Positions 6,205 through 11,554 of a stretch of DNA of 11,554 bases are shown here, piece after piece. How positions within the stretch are numbered: the stretch's first letter is position 1; the number at the start of each line of letters is the position of its first letter. Position numbers and translations under genes: made by a program. Source of the stretch: JANNSW01 sp031431235 (GTDB lineage: Bacteria; Pseudomonadota; Alphaproteobacteria; Rhizobiales; Hyphomicrobiaceae); assembly GCA_031431235.1 (NCBI GenBank), contig JANPDA010000345.1:1-11554 (forward strand). Direction: 5' to 3'. Below the pieces are notes generated by a model. It saw only the letters and a program-made list of their open reading frames with translations. It searched no databases and had not been told where the DNA came from.

Positions 6205-6387
6205 GAAAACCACGCGATCCGTACCTCAGATATCGTTATGCACGGGGAGAAACGAGGCGTGTGCTTGCGACTCGTGGAGCCCTCGGCCTAAGGCACGGGT
6301 CACGACGTTGCGAAGGCTCGACTGGAAGGACGATCTCTCCACGACGGCTCGCAAAGCGCAGCGCGGCACGCAAGACGAGGGTGAGGC

Positions 6388-6882
6388 ATGGGATTGGCAG
6401 CGACACGCGACCGTACGTCCAACCCGGTGGATCTGATCGAGTTGATCGCCACCGCCCAGGACTGGGCCTTCGAGCGCAGCGCCGATGACGAGCTGACCCT
6501 GACGGTCGCCGGCACCTGGACCGACTATCATATCTCGATCAACTGGCGCGACGATCTGGAAGCGCTGCATCTGGCCTGCGCGTTCGACTTCAAGATTCCC
6601 GACAACCGGGCGAACGAAGTCTACAAGCTGCTCGCCCAGATCAACGAGCAGCTCTGGATCGGCCATTTCGACCACTGGTCGAGCGAAGGCCTCCTGATGT
6701 TCCGGCACGGGCTGCTGCTGAACGCCTCGGTCGCGACGCCGGGCCAGTGCGAGGCCCTGCTCCAGGCCGCCCTCGAAGCCTGCGAGCGCTACTATCAGGC
6801 GTTCCAGTTCGTGGTCTGGGCCGGCAAGGATGCGCGCGAAGCCTTGACGCAAACCATGTTCGAGACCGAAGGACGGGCTTGA
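6388..6882 (+). CDS. YbjN domain-containing protein
   Basis: A 164-residue protein of the YbjN family, whose fold resembles the type III secretion chaperones; in E. coli YbjN is tied to stress tolerance and motility, but its biochemistry is unclear. Supporting features are the length (E. coli YbjN is about 158), the beta-rich first half (ELTLTVAGTWTDYHISINWR, about 35-54), the acidic-aromatic segment LACAFDFKIPDNRANEVYKL (about 62-81), the centre INEQLWIGHFDHWSSEGLLMFRH, and a C-terminal helix (CEALLQAALEACERYYQAF). The protein is acidic with no signal peptide, so cytoplasmic. The ATG has GAGGGT five bases upstream. Only three bases separate its stop from the proC start, so it is almost certainly co-transcribed with proC, a pairing common in alphaproteobacteria. 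Confidence 0.88.
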   Translation: MGLAATRDRTSNPVDLIELIATAQDWAFERSADDELTLTVAGTWTDYHISINWRDDLEALHLACAFDFKIPDNRANEVYKLLAQINEQLWIGHFDHWSSEGLLMFRHGLLLNASVATPGQCEALLQAALEACERYYQAFQFVVWAGKDAREALTQTMFETEGRA

Positions 6883-6885
6883 GCC

Positions 6886-7710
6886 ATGGCGGTCGCGCTC
6901 GCGGGCAAGCTGCTGCTGGTCGGCGCCGGCAACATGGGCGGCGCGCTCTTGAAGGGCTGGCTCGATCAGGGCCTGCCGGGCAGTCAGGTGCTGGTGCAGG
7001 ACCCGGCGCCGCCGCCGGCCATGGTGGCGGTAATGGCGGAGCATGCGATCGTGGCCGAGGCGACGATTGCTCCTTCTGGCGAGAAACCGTCGGTGCTGCT
7101 GCTCGCGGTCAAGCCGCAGATCATGGATGGCGTGGCCGCGGGGCTCGGCGTGCACGCTGGGCCTGGCACGCTCGTGCTATCGGTTGCGGCCGGGCGGACG
7201 ATCGCAAGTCTCGCTCGCCATTTCCCGGTGGGCACGGCCATCATCCGCACCATCCCGAACACGCCGTCAGCCGTCGGGCGCGGTATCACGGTCGCAACCG
7301 CCAACGCACATGTGAGTGCAGCCCAGCGTGAGCTGGCGCAGGGATTGCTGGAGGCTGTTGGCGAGGTCGGCTGGGTCGAGGACGAGGGGCTGATCGATGC
7401 GGCGACCGCCGTTTCGGGCAGTGGGCCGGCATACGTGTTCCTGCTGGCGGAGTGCCTGGCGAAGGCGGCCGAGGAGGCGGGCATCGAGCCTCAACTCGCG
7501 GCACGGCTCGCCCGGGCGACGGTCGCGGGCGCTGGCGAGCTGCTCTATCGCTCCGACCTCGACGCCGCCGAGCTCCGCCGTAATGTCACCTCGCCCAGGG
7601 GCACGACCCAAGCCGCTCTGGATGTGCTGATGGCATCGGAGGGTTTGCAGCCGCTCATGACCAAAGCCGTGCTCGCGGCCAAGCAGCGGGCCGAGGAGCT
7701 CTCCCTGTAG
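6886..7710 (+). CDS. proC: Pyrroline-5-carboxylate reductase
   Basis: ProC reduces 1-pyrroline-5-carboxylate to L-proline with NAD(P)H, the last step of proline synthesis in the cytoplasm. The 274-residue protein shows the N-terminal Rossmann motif GAGNMG (13-18), LLLAVKPQ (71-78), IRTIPNTPSAVGRG (120-133), the substrate-side AVSGSGPAYVF (175-185) and the C-terminal signature VTSPRGTT (234-241). The last motif usually reads VTSPGGTT or VTSPNGTT, so Arg238 is a mild oddity. The length is normal. The ATG lies three bases after the ybjN stop; AAGGAC sits 11 bases upstream, a little far, which fits translational coupling. The gene ends in a large inverted repeat shared with the convergent oxidoreductase gene. 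Confidence 0.97.
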   Translation: MAVALAGKLLLVGAGNMGGALLKGWLDQGLPGSQVLVQDPAPPPAMVAVMAEHAIVAEATIAPSGEKPSVLLLAVKPQIMDGVAAGLGVHAGPGTLVLSVAAGRTIASLARHFPVGTAIIRTIPNTPSAVGRGITVATANAHVSAAQRELAQGLLEAVGEVGWVEDEGLIDAATAVSGSGPAYVFLLAECLAKAAEEAGIEPQLAARLARATVAGAGELLYRSDLDAAELRRNVTSPRGTTQAALDVLMASEGLQPLMTKAVLAAKQRAEELSL

Positions 7711-7806
7711 GCTCTGGTGCTGCGACCGGCAAGGGCCGGCCGAAGCCCAGCATCTGAGTGATGCGCTGGGCTTCGGCGGGCAAGGACTCGCCTCAGCACC
7801 AGCCTA
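7708..7806. terminator. Large inverted repeat, bidirectional terminator between proC and oxidoreductase
   Basis: The core is GCCGAAGCCCAGC (7739-7751) pairing perfectly over 13 bp with GCTGGGCTTCGGC (7765-7777) around a 13-base loop. An outer pair, CTGGTGCTG (7714-7722) with CAGCACCAG (7794-7802), is also perfect, and the symmetry continues through both stop codons (TGTAGGCT versus AGCCTACA) with a two-base offset. The whole structure spans the gap between the convergent genes. No T tract is present. Confidence 0.7.
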
Positions 7807-9753
7807 CACCGCAATCCCCGCCTTCATCCCCTCGAAAACCGCCTCCTCGCAAGTGCGCGGGCTGAGGCAGTCGCCGACGGCCTCGACCGGAATGCCCAGC
7901 GCCCGGATCCCGTCGAGCAAGCCATCCTCGGGCGCATTCGGGCAAGCGAGAACGATGCTGTCGACGCCCTCGATCTCGACCGGCGATTGGGCCGCCGTGT
8001 GCAGGAAATAGACGGTCCTCCCGTCGGCGCCGTAGAGCCGCATGTAGGGCCTCACCTCCACACCGAGCCGAAAGAGCTTCGCCACATACTCGTCGCGAAT
8101 GTAGTTCTGGATATTGGCGGCGGGCACGAAGCCATTGACGCAGAGCGTGACGTCGCCACCTTCGAGCGCGAGCTTCTCGGCCGTCCCGCTGCCGACCCAA
8201 TCGGCGAGCCAGTCATAGATGACGACGCGCTTGCCGGTCTTGGCCTGGCCGCCGAGGACTTCGGCAGCATGGACGATGTGGCTGCCGTCTGCGCCCTCGA
8301 TCGCGGGGCTCTGCAGGCGGCTACCAGTCGCCAGGATTACGGCTTCGGGACGCTCGCGTGCGATCGTCGCGATCGACAATGGCGCCCCCTTCACCACTTT
8401 CACGCCGGCAAGCGCCATCTCGCGCTCGAGATTGGTGACGATGCCGCCGAACTCGGCGCGTCCCGGCAGGAGCTGGGCAAGCAGCGCCTGTCCGCCGAGC
8501 CGGGTCGAGCGCTCATAGAGCGTCACCGCATGCCCGCGCTCGGCTGCAACAGCCGCCGCCTTCATGCCGGCCGGCCCGCCACCGATCACCATGATCCGCT
8601 TGGGCTGAACGGTCGGGGTGCGCTCGCCATAGACGAGCTCGCGGCCAGTCTCGGGATGCTGGATGCAGGAGATCGGGAGGCCGAGTTGGAAGTGCCCGAT
8701 GCAGGCCTGATTGCAGCCGATGCAGGCGCGGATGTCGTCGGTGCGCCCTTCGCGGGCTTTGCGCGGCAGCTCGGGATCGCAGATCAGCGCCCGGGTCATG
8801 CCGCAGAGATCGGCGGCGCCTTCCGCCACGATCCGCTCCGCGTCATGGGGCTGGTTGATGCGGCCCGCGACCAGCACCGCGCTCCCCGTAGCCTGCTTCA
8901 CCTGGGACGCGAAGGGCGCGAGGTAGGCGGCCTTGGTAAACATCGACGGCACGATGTGGGTTGCGCCCTTGGCCGCGAAGGAAGCGCCTGCGATCACGTT
9001 CAGATAGTCGAGCTCGGGCGCGAGTGCCCGGACTGCCTTCAGGCTCTCGTCCTCCTTGAGGCCGACCTCGTCCATCTCATCGCCCGAGAAGCGCAGGCCG
9101 ACGATGAAGCTCTGCGGCACCCGTGCCCTGATCGCGGCGATGCATTCGCGGGTGAAGCGCAGGCGGTTGTCGAGCGAGCCGCCATAGTGATCCTCGCGCC
9201 GGTTGACGCGCGAGTTGATGAACTGGGAGGGCAGATAGCCGTGGCTCGCCACGATCTCGACCCCGTCGGCGCCGGCTTCCGCCATCCGCCGCGCGGTCTC
9301 GCCGAAGCCTTCGACGATCTCGCCGATCAAGTCGGTCGAGAGCGGGCGCGGCACGGTGCGGAAGCGCTCCGAGGGCGCGTAGGAGGGAGCGTAGGCCGTT
9401 TGCAGCACGCCCTCGGGGCGCCCGAGCACCTCGCGGCCGGGATGAAACAACTGCACGAAGACCTTGGTGCCCTCGGCGTGGATCGCCTCGACCAGGCGGC
9501 GGAAATGGGGGATGCAGGCATCCTCCGTCCCCATCAGCAGTGCGTCGGTGTAGCGCGCCGTCTCGTGCACGCCCACGACCTGGATGATGAGCAACCCTGC
9601 CCCGCCCTTGGCGCGGGCACGTTGATAGGCAATATAGGCGTCCGAAGGCAGGTAATTCTCAGGCAGATAGGTGTCGTGCCCGGTCGTGAAGATCCGGTTG
9701 CGGATCTCCAGGCCTTTGAGGGAGTAGGGCGAAAAGAGATTTGGAAAGCGCAT
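7804..9753 (-). CDS. Old Yellow Enzyme-type FMN/[4Fe-4S]/FAD oxidoreductase
   Basis: A 649-residue flavoprotein of the 2,4-dienoyl-CoA reductase / trimethylamine dehydrogenase / NADH:flavin oxidoreductase group. The N-terminal 330 or so residues form an FMN-binding TIM barrel starting FPNLFSPYSLKGLEIRNRI, with HGYLPSQFINSRVNRREDHY (about 171-190). The [4Fe-4S] site is Cys344, Cys347, Cys351 and Cys363 (CxxCxxxC-x11-C). A dinucleotide motif, VIGGGPAGM (about 389-397), opens the C-terminal FAD/NAD half. The ATG at 9753 has GAGG seven bases upstream; an upstream start at 9837 adds 28 arginine-rich, unconserved residues. The barrel lacks an obvious match to the active-site His of E. coli FadH (GASFAAKG where FadH has GIGWHEAR), so dienoyl-CoA reduction is doubtful. 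The substrate is unknown; demethylation of an N-methyl compound or enone reduction are both possible. Confidence 0.92.
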   Translation of the reverse strand: MRFPNLFSPYSLKGLEIRNRIFTTGHDTYLPENYLPSDAYIAYQRARAKGGAGLLIIQVVGVHETARYTDALLMGTEDACIPHFRRLVEAIHAEGTKVFVQLFHPGREVLGRPEGVLQTAYAPSYAPSERFRTVPRPLSTDLIGEIVEGFGETARRMAEAGADGVEIVASHGYLPSQFINSRVNRREDHYGGSLDNRLRFTRECIAAIRARVPQSFIVGLRFSGDEMDEVGLKEDESLKAVRALAPELDYLNVIAGASFAAKGATHIVPSMFTKAAYLAPFASQVKQATGSAVLVAGRINQPHDAERIVAEGAADLCGMTRALICDPELPRKAREGRTDDIRACIGCNQACIGHFQLGLPISCIQHPETGRELVYGERTPTVQPKRIMVIGGGPAGMKAAAVAAERGHAVTLYERSTRLGGQALLAQLLPGRAEFGGIVTNLEREMALAGVKVVKGAPLSIATIARERPEAVILATGSRLQSPAIEGADGSHIVHAAEVLGGQAKTGKRVVIYDWLADWVGSGTAEKLALEGGDVTLCVNGFVPAANIQNYIRDEYVAKLFRLGVEVRPYMRLYGADGRTVYFLHTAAQSPVEIEGVDSIVLACPNAPEDGLLDGIRALGIPVEAVGDCLSPRTCEEAVFEGMKAGIAV

Positions 9754-9837
9754 GAGTGGGCCTCGCTGACGGGATTGCCTGTGATAGCGCGATCGAGGTC
9801 CGCAGCGTCGCACATTCACTTGGGTTTCCATTCGCAA

Positions 9838-9866
9838 TTGACGCAGCCGGTTCTCAATGGTCCTAT
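9838..9866 (+). promoter_or_regulatory. Candidate sigma70-type promoter for the secreted protein gene
   Basis: TTGACG (9838-9843, 5/6 to consensus) and TCCTAT (9861-9866, 3/6) are separated by exactly 17 bases, and the chosen ATG follows 57 bases later. It lies in the 169-bp divergent gap before the secreted protein gene. The -10 box is poor, so this is a moderate candidate. Confidence 0.4.
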
Positions 9867-9922
9867 GCAGTCAGCCGCAAATGCCCGTGCCTTCGACCGC
9901 ACTTCGAAGAAAGCCACACCGC

Positions 9923-11098
9923 ATGTCACTCCGTATTCGCATCATTGTGCTGGCGGCGATACTTTGCGCAAGCCCGCTGGTGGTCCCGCTCATCCAGGCC
10001 GGACCTCGAGGCGACAGGCTGGTCTGGCAGTTTGACGAGGCTGCGGCGCAGACGGAAGGCGAAGTGACCGAGAAGGAAGCCTTCGAGGGCGCCAAGGAGC
10101 TCGGCACGATCGAAGCCTGGGAAGCCTTCCTCAACCGGTTCTCGACCGGCTTTCGCGCCGACTTGGCGCGCGCCTATGTGAAGCGGCTCGGCGACGAGGG
10201 CGGCGGAGCGAGCCAGCAGCCGGCCGCGGCAGCTCTGGCCGCACCTGCCGAGCCGGTCCTGCGGACGGTCGATCTCGGGCCTGGCGAGGAGCCGTGGGAG
10301 ACCGGTCTGCGCGTCGTCGCGGCTGCCGGCAAACAGAAGGTCTACACCGCGAGCGTCCAGGGCAACGGTCTCGAGCTCGTGACCTTCTGTGTCGGGCTCG
10401 GGCTGCATGCAGTGCTGCGGGAGAGCCCGCGCGGCGTCTACCCCGAGTTCGAGGCGCGCCTCGGCCAGGGCATGGCGGCAGCGCCCGAGCTCAATGGCGG
10501 CAAAACGCTGCGGATGTCGTTCTCGAACGGCGCGACCTTCGACGACATCACGATCGGCGCGCCCAATAGCGCCGGCGAAGTGGCGATCGGCGACGCCAAC
10601 CAGGCGATCAGCCAGAGCCCCGCATTCAATGAGCTGCTGGCGGCTGAGACCATGACGATCGCGGCGCCGCCCTTGTCAGCGACCTTCCAGTTGACGGGCA
10701 GCCGGGCTGCGATCTGCGACGTGTTCAGACGGTGCGGCGCGACCAACCGGCCGGAGTGCGGCGGCTCCCAGACCGAGACGAGAAAGACCGTGCCGAAGAA
10801 ACAGCAACCCACGATCTCGCGTGAGGCGTCCTGCCGCTCGCAAGGCCTCGATTACCGCAACGGCAAGTGCGTGGCGAAGCAGAAACCACAGACAAAAACC
10901 GCGAAATCGAAGGCCAAGGTCGAGGCCAACGCCGCAGCCAATTGCCGCGAGCTGGGACTCGCCTATCGCAATGGGCAGTGCGTCGCCAAGTTGAAGAAGG
11001 ACGTCCTTCGATTGAAGAAGCAGAAGAAGATCGGCTGCCCCGAGGGCACCTATCTGAATCCGCTCGGCGTGTGCCAGCCCAACGAGACCGGCGGCTGA
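9923..11098 (+). CDS. Secreted protein with C-terminal C-x11-C repeats, unknown function
   Basis: A 391-residue protein counted from the ATG at 9923, chosen because it puts a signal peptide at the very N-terminus (MSLRIR, then a hydrophobic core, with likely cleavage near residue 26, LIQA-GP). The upstream ATG at 9857 adds 22 unconserved residues, overlaps the -10 of the candidate promoter and spoils the signal. Residues about 52-89 are a small helical module (GTIEAWEAFLNRF then GFRADLARAYVKRL) seen in other alphaproteobacterial periplasmic proteins. Residues about 120-271 look beta-rich and end FQLTGSRAAICDVFRRC, recalling the end of periplasmic beta-sandwich proteins. The tail has three cysteine loops: CRSQGLDYRNGKC (304-316), CRELGLAYRNGQC (341-353) and CPEGTYLNPLGVC (372-384), all C-x11-C, joined by lysine-rich linkers. 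A periplasmic or surface role is likely; no enzyme motif is visible. Confidence 0.8.
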   Translation: MSLRIRIIVLAAILCASPLVVPLIQAGPRGDRLVWQFDEAAAQTEGEVTEKEAFEGAKELGTIEAWEAFLNRFSTGFRADLARAYVKRLGDEGGGASQQPAAAALAAPAEPVLRTVDLGPGEEPWETGLRVVAAAGKQKVYTASVQGNGLELVTFCVGLGLHAVLRESPRGVYPEFEARLGQGMAAAPELNGGKTLRMSFSNGATFDDITIGAPNSAGEVAIGDANQAISQSPAFNELLAAETMTIAAPPLSATFQLTGSRAAICDVFRRCGATNRPECGGSQTETRKTVPKKQQPTISREASCRSQGLDYRNGKCVAKQKPQTKTAKSKAKVEANAAANCRELGLAYRNGQCVAKLKKDVLRLKKQKKIGCPEGTYLNPLGVCQPNETGG

Positions 11099-11160
11099 GC
11101 CGGTTGGCGCCGTTGCGTGCTGGGCGGCGCGATGAGCACCGCGAATTGCACCTGCTCGAT

Positions 11161-11426
11161 CGCCGTTCTCTTGGCGAGGGATTGTGGGAGCAGAGATCAA
11201 AGCTGCCAGGCAGACGGATTGCGCGGCTCATTTTCGCACGCGTCTTCGCGTGGCAGATCGCCGAGGAAATGCGGTGCAAGGGTCTCACCAAGAGCGCGAT
11301 GGCGGAACGCATGCAGACGACCCGCTCGACCGCCTGCTCGATCCCGACAACGACAGTGTGACGCTCGCCACCTTGAAACGGGCGACCGAGGCGCTCGGCC
11401 GGAAGCTGAAGCTCGATCTCGCGTGA
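11161..11426 (+). pseudogene. Degenerate HigBA-type toxin-antitoxin module (toxin fragment fused to frameshifted antitoxin)
   Basis: Three pieces of a type II toxin-antitoxin pair lie in a row. Positions 11167-11229 read SLGEGLWEQRSKLPGRRIARL, the mid-part of a RelE/HigB (phage Gp49-like) toxin, without its start or C-terminal third. In the same frame this runs straight into ARVFAWQIAEEMRCKGL and TKSAMAERMQTTRS (to about 11331), the first helices of an XRE/HigA-type antitoxin. The reading frame then fails and a stop follows at 11359-11361. The rest of the antitoxin, LDRLLDPDNDSVTLATLKRA through GRKLKLDLA, continues in another frame and stops at 11424-11426. So at least two lesions are present: an internal deletion joining the toxin to the antitoxin, and a frameshift before LDRLL. 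No start codon with a ribosome site is seen. The locus is very probably dead. Confidence 0.75.
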
Positions 11427-11452
11427 CGGTGGGGGTTCACCGCCCGAACGGG

Positions 11453-11554
11453 CTATCCCGGCAGCAGCACCGTCGAGCCCGTGGTCTTGCGAGCCTCCAG
11501 ATCGCGGTGGGCGTCGGCGACGCGCGACAGCGGATAGCTCTGGTTGACGGCGAT
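11453..11554 (-). CDS. Quinone oxidoreductase-like MDR protein, C-terminal end only
   Basis: The minus strand gives the last 33 codons and a TAG stop: IAVNQSYPLSRVADAHRDLE followed by ARKTTGSTVLLPG. The pattern Y-P-L-x-x-V/A-A-x-A-H-R-D-L-E-x-R-K-T-T-G-S-x-V-L matches the C-terminus of NADPH:quinone reductase (zeta-crystallin type) members of the medium-chain dehydrogenase superfamily. These usually reduce quinones or activated alkenes with NADPH in the cytoplasm. The rest of the gene is outside the window, so domain content and exact substrate cannot be judged. A short GCCC-GAAC-GGGC hairpin (11442-11453) sits right at its stop. Confidence 0.85.
   Translation of the reverse strand: MAVNQSYPLSRVADAHRDLEARKTTGSTVLLPG

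Larger units (their letters stand above)
5867..6387. other. 520-bp gap between ubiK and ybjN, repeat-rich, no convincing gene
   Basis: This stretch holds a hairpin just after ubiK (5869-5893), two inverted copies of a palindromic intergenic repeat (5938-6098), and three TCATG-type direct repeats including a Pho-box-like pair (6175-6205). Frames that stay open here have poor codon bias and no ribosome sites. The only coding hint is a minus-strand segment inside the repeat pair (about 5983-6057), reading GRRPHEYLTEQQIQRAFG, which vaguely recalls the start of a tyrosine recombinase core. Since the neighbouring genes often sit close together in relatives, the gap may be inserted DNA. Confidence 0.6.

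Noticed and set aside
6089..6436. 115-codon frame on the plus strand over the Pho-box-like site
   Set aside because: No ribosome site, poor codon bias, overlaps the ybjN start out of frame and contains no domain. I treat the region as intergenic.
6226..7155. 309-codon open frame on the minus strand
   Set aside because: Antisense to ybjN and the start of proC, both well supported.
9754..9837. Upstream start for the oxidoreductase
   Set aside because: Adds 28 arginine-rich residues before the conserved FPNLFSP start, while the ATG at 9753 has a good ribosome site.
7987..10035. 682-codon open frame on the plus strand
   Set aside because: It lies antisense to the oxidoreductase, whose motifs are unmistakable. 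The translation is rich in A, D, G, R and H with no domain, a typical mirror of a GC-rich gene.
11184..11426. 80-codon frame as an intact antitoxin
   Set aside because: Only its last third resembles an XRE antitoxin; the matching N-terminal helices are in a different frame, so it is not an intact gene.

Overview
The window is about 11.5 kb of GC-rich DNA from what looks like an alphaproteobacterium. The reasons are the high GC with strong third-position bias, the ubiK-ybjN-proC gene order, and the style of the proteins. A Rhodospirillales-like host is my best guess, but no gene here settles it. No tRNA, rRNA, CRISPR array or intact mobile element was seen.

Layout from left to right. (1) Positions 1-1624, minus strand: a tight operon apt - small zinc-ribbon protein - mtnA. 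MtnA is cut by the window edge. Apt recycles the adenine released in methylthioadenosine salvage and MtnA isomerises the sugar half, so the unit belongs to purine and methionine salvage. (2) Positions 1752-4266, plus strand: a small one-helix membrane protein, then a 668-residue protein with about eight membrane helices, an Effector-associated domain 1 (EAD1)-like helical module and a trypsin-like protease domain with an intact His/Asp/Ser triad. This is the most interesting gene in the window: a membrane-tethered protease of the kind linked to predicted bacterial conflict or immunity systems. (3) Positions 4304-5364, minus strand: a YcbL-like metallo-beta-lactamase-fold hydrolase and a glycine-zipper protein, separated by a good Rho-independent terminator. 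(4) Positions 5594-7710, plus strand: ubiK, a gap of about 520 bp, then ybjN and proC. The gap holds two inverted copies of a palindromic intergenic repeat and a Pho-box-like direct repeat.

(5) Positions 7804-9753, minus strand: a large FMN/[4Fe-4S]/FAD oxidoreductase of the Old Yellow Enzyme / dienoyl-CoA reductase / trimethylamine dehydrogenase group. It converges on proC, with a roughly 100-bp inverted repeat between the two genes. (6) Positions 9923-11098, plus strand: a secreted protein of unknown function ending in three C-x11-C loops. (7) Positions 11161-11426, plus strand: the wreck of a HigBA-type toxin-antitoxin module, with a toxin fragment fused to an antitoxin that is itself frameshifted. 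(8) Positions 11453-11554, minus strand: the last 33 residues of a quinone oxidoreductase-like protein.

Most genes are core metabolism. The accessory signals are the EAD1-like protease, the broken toxin-antitoxin locus and the repeat-rich gap at 5867-6387.
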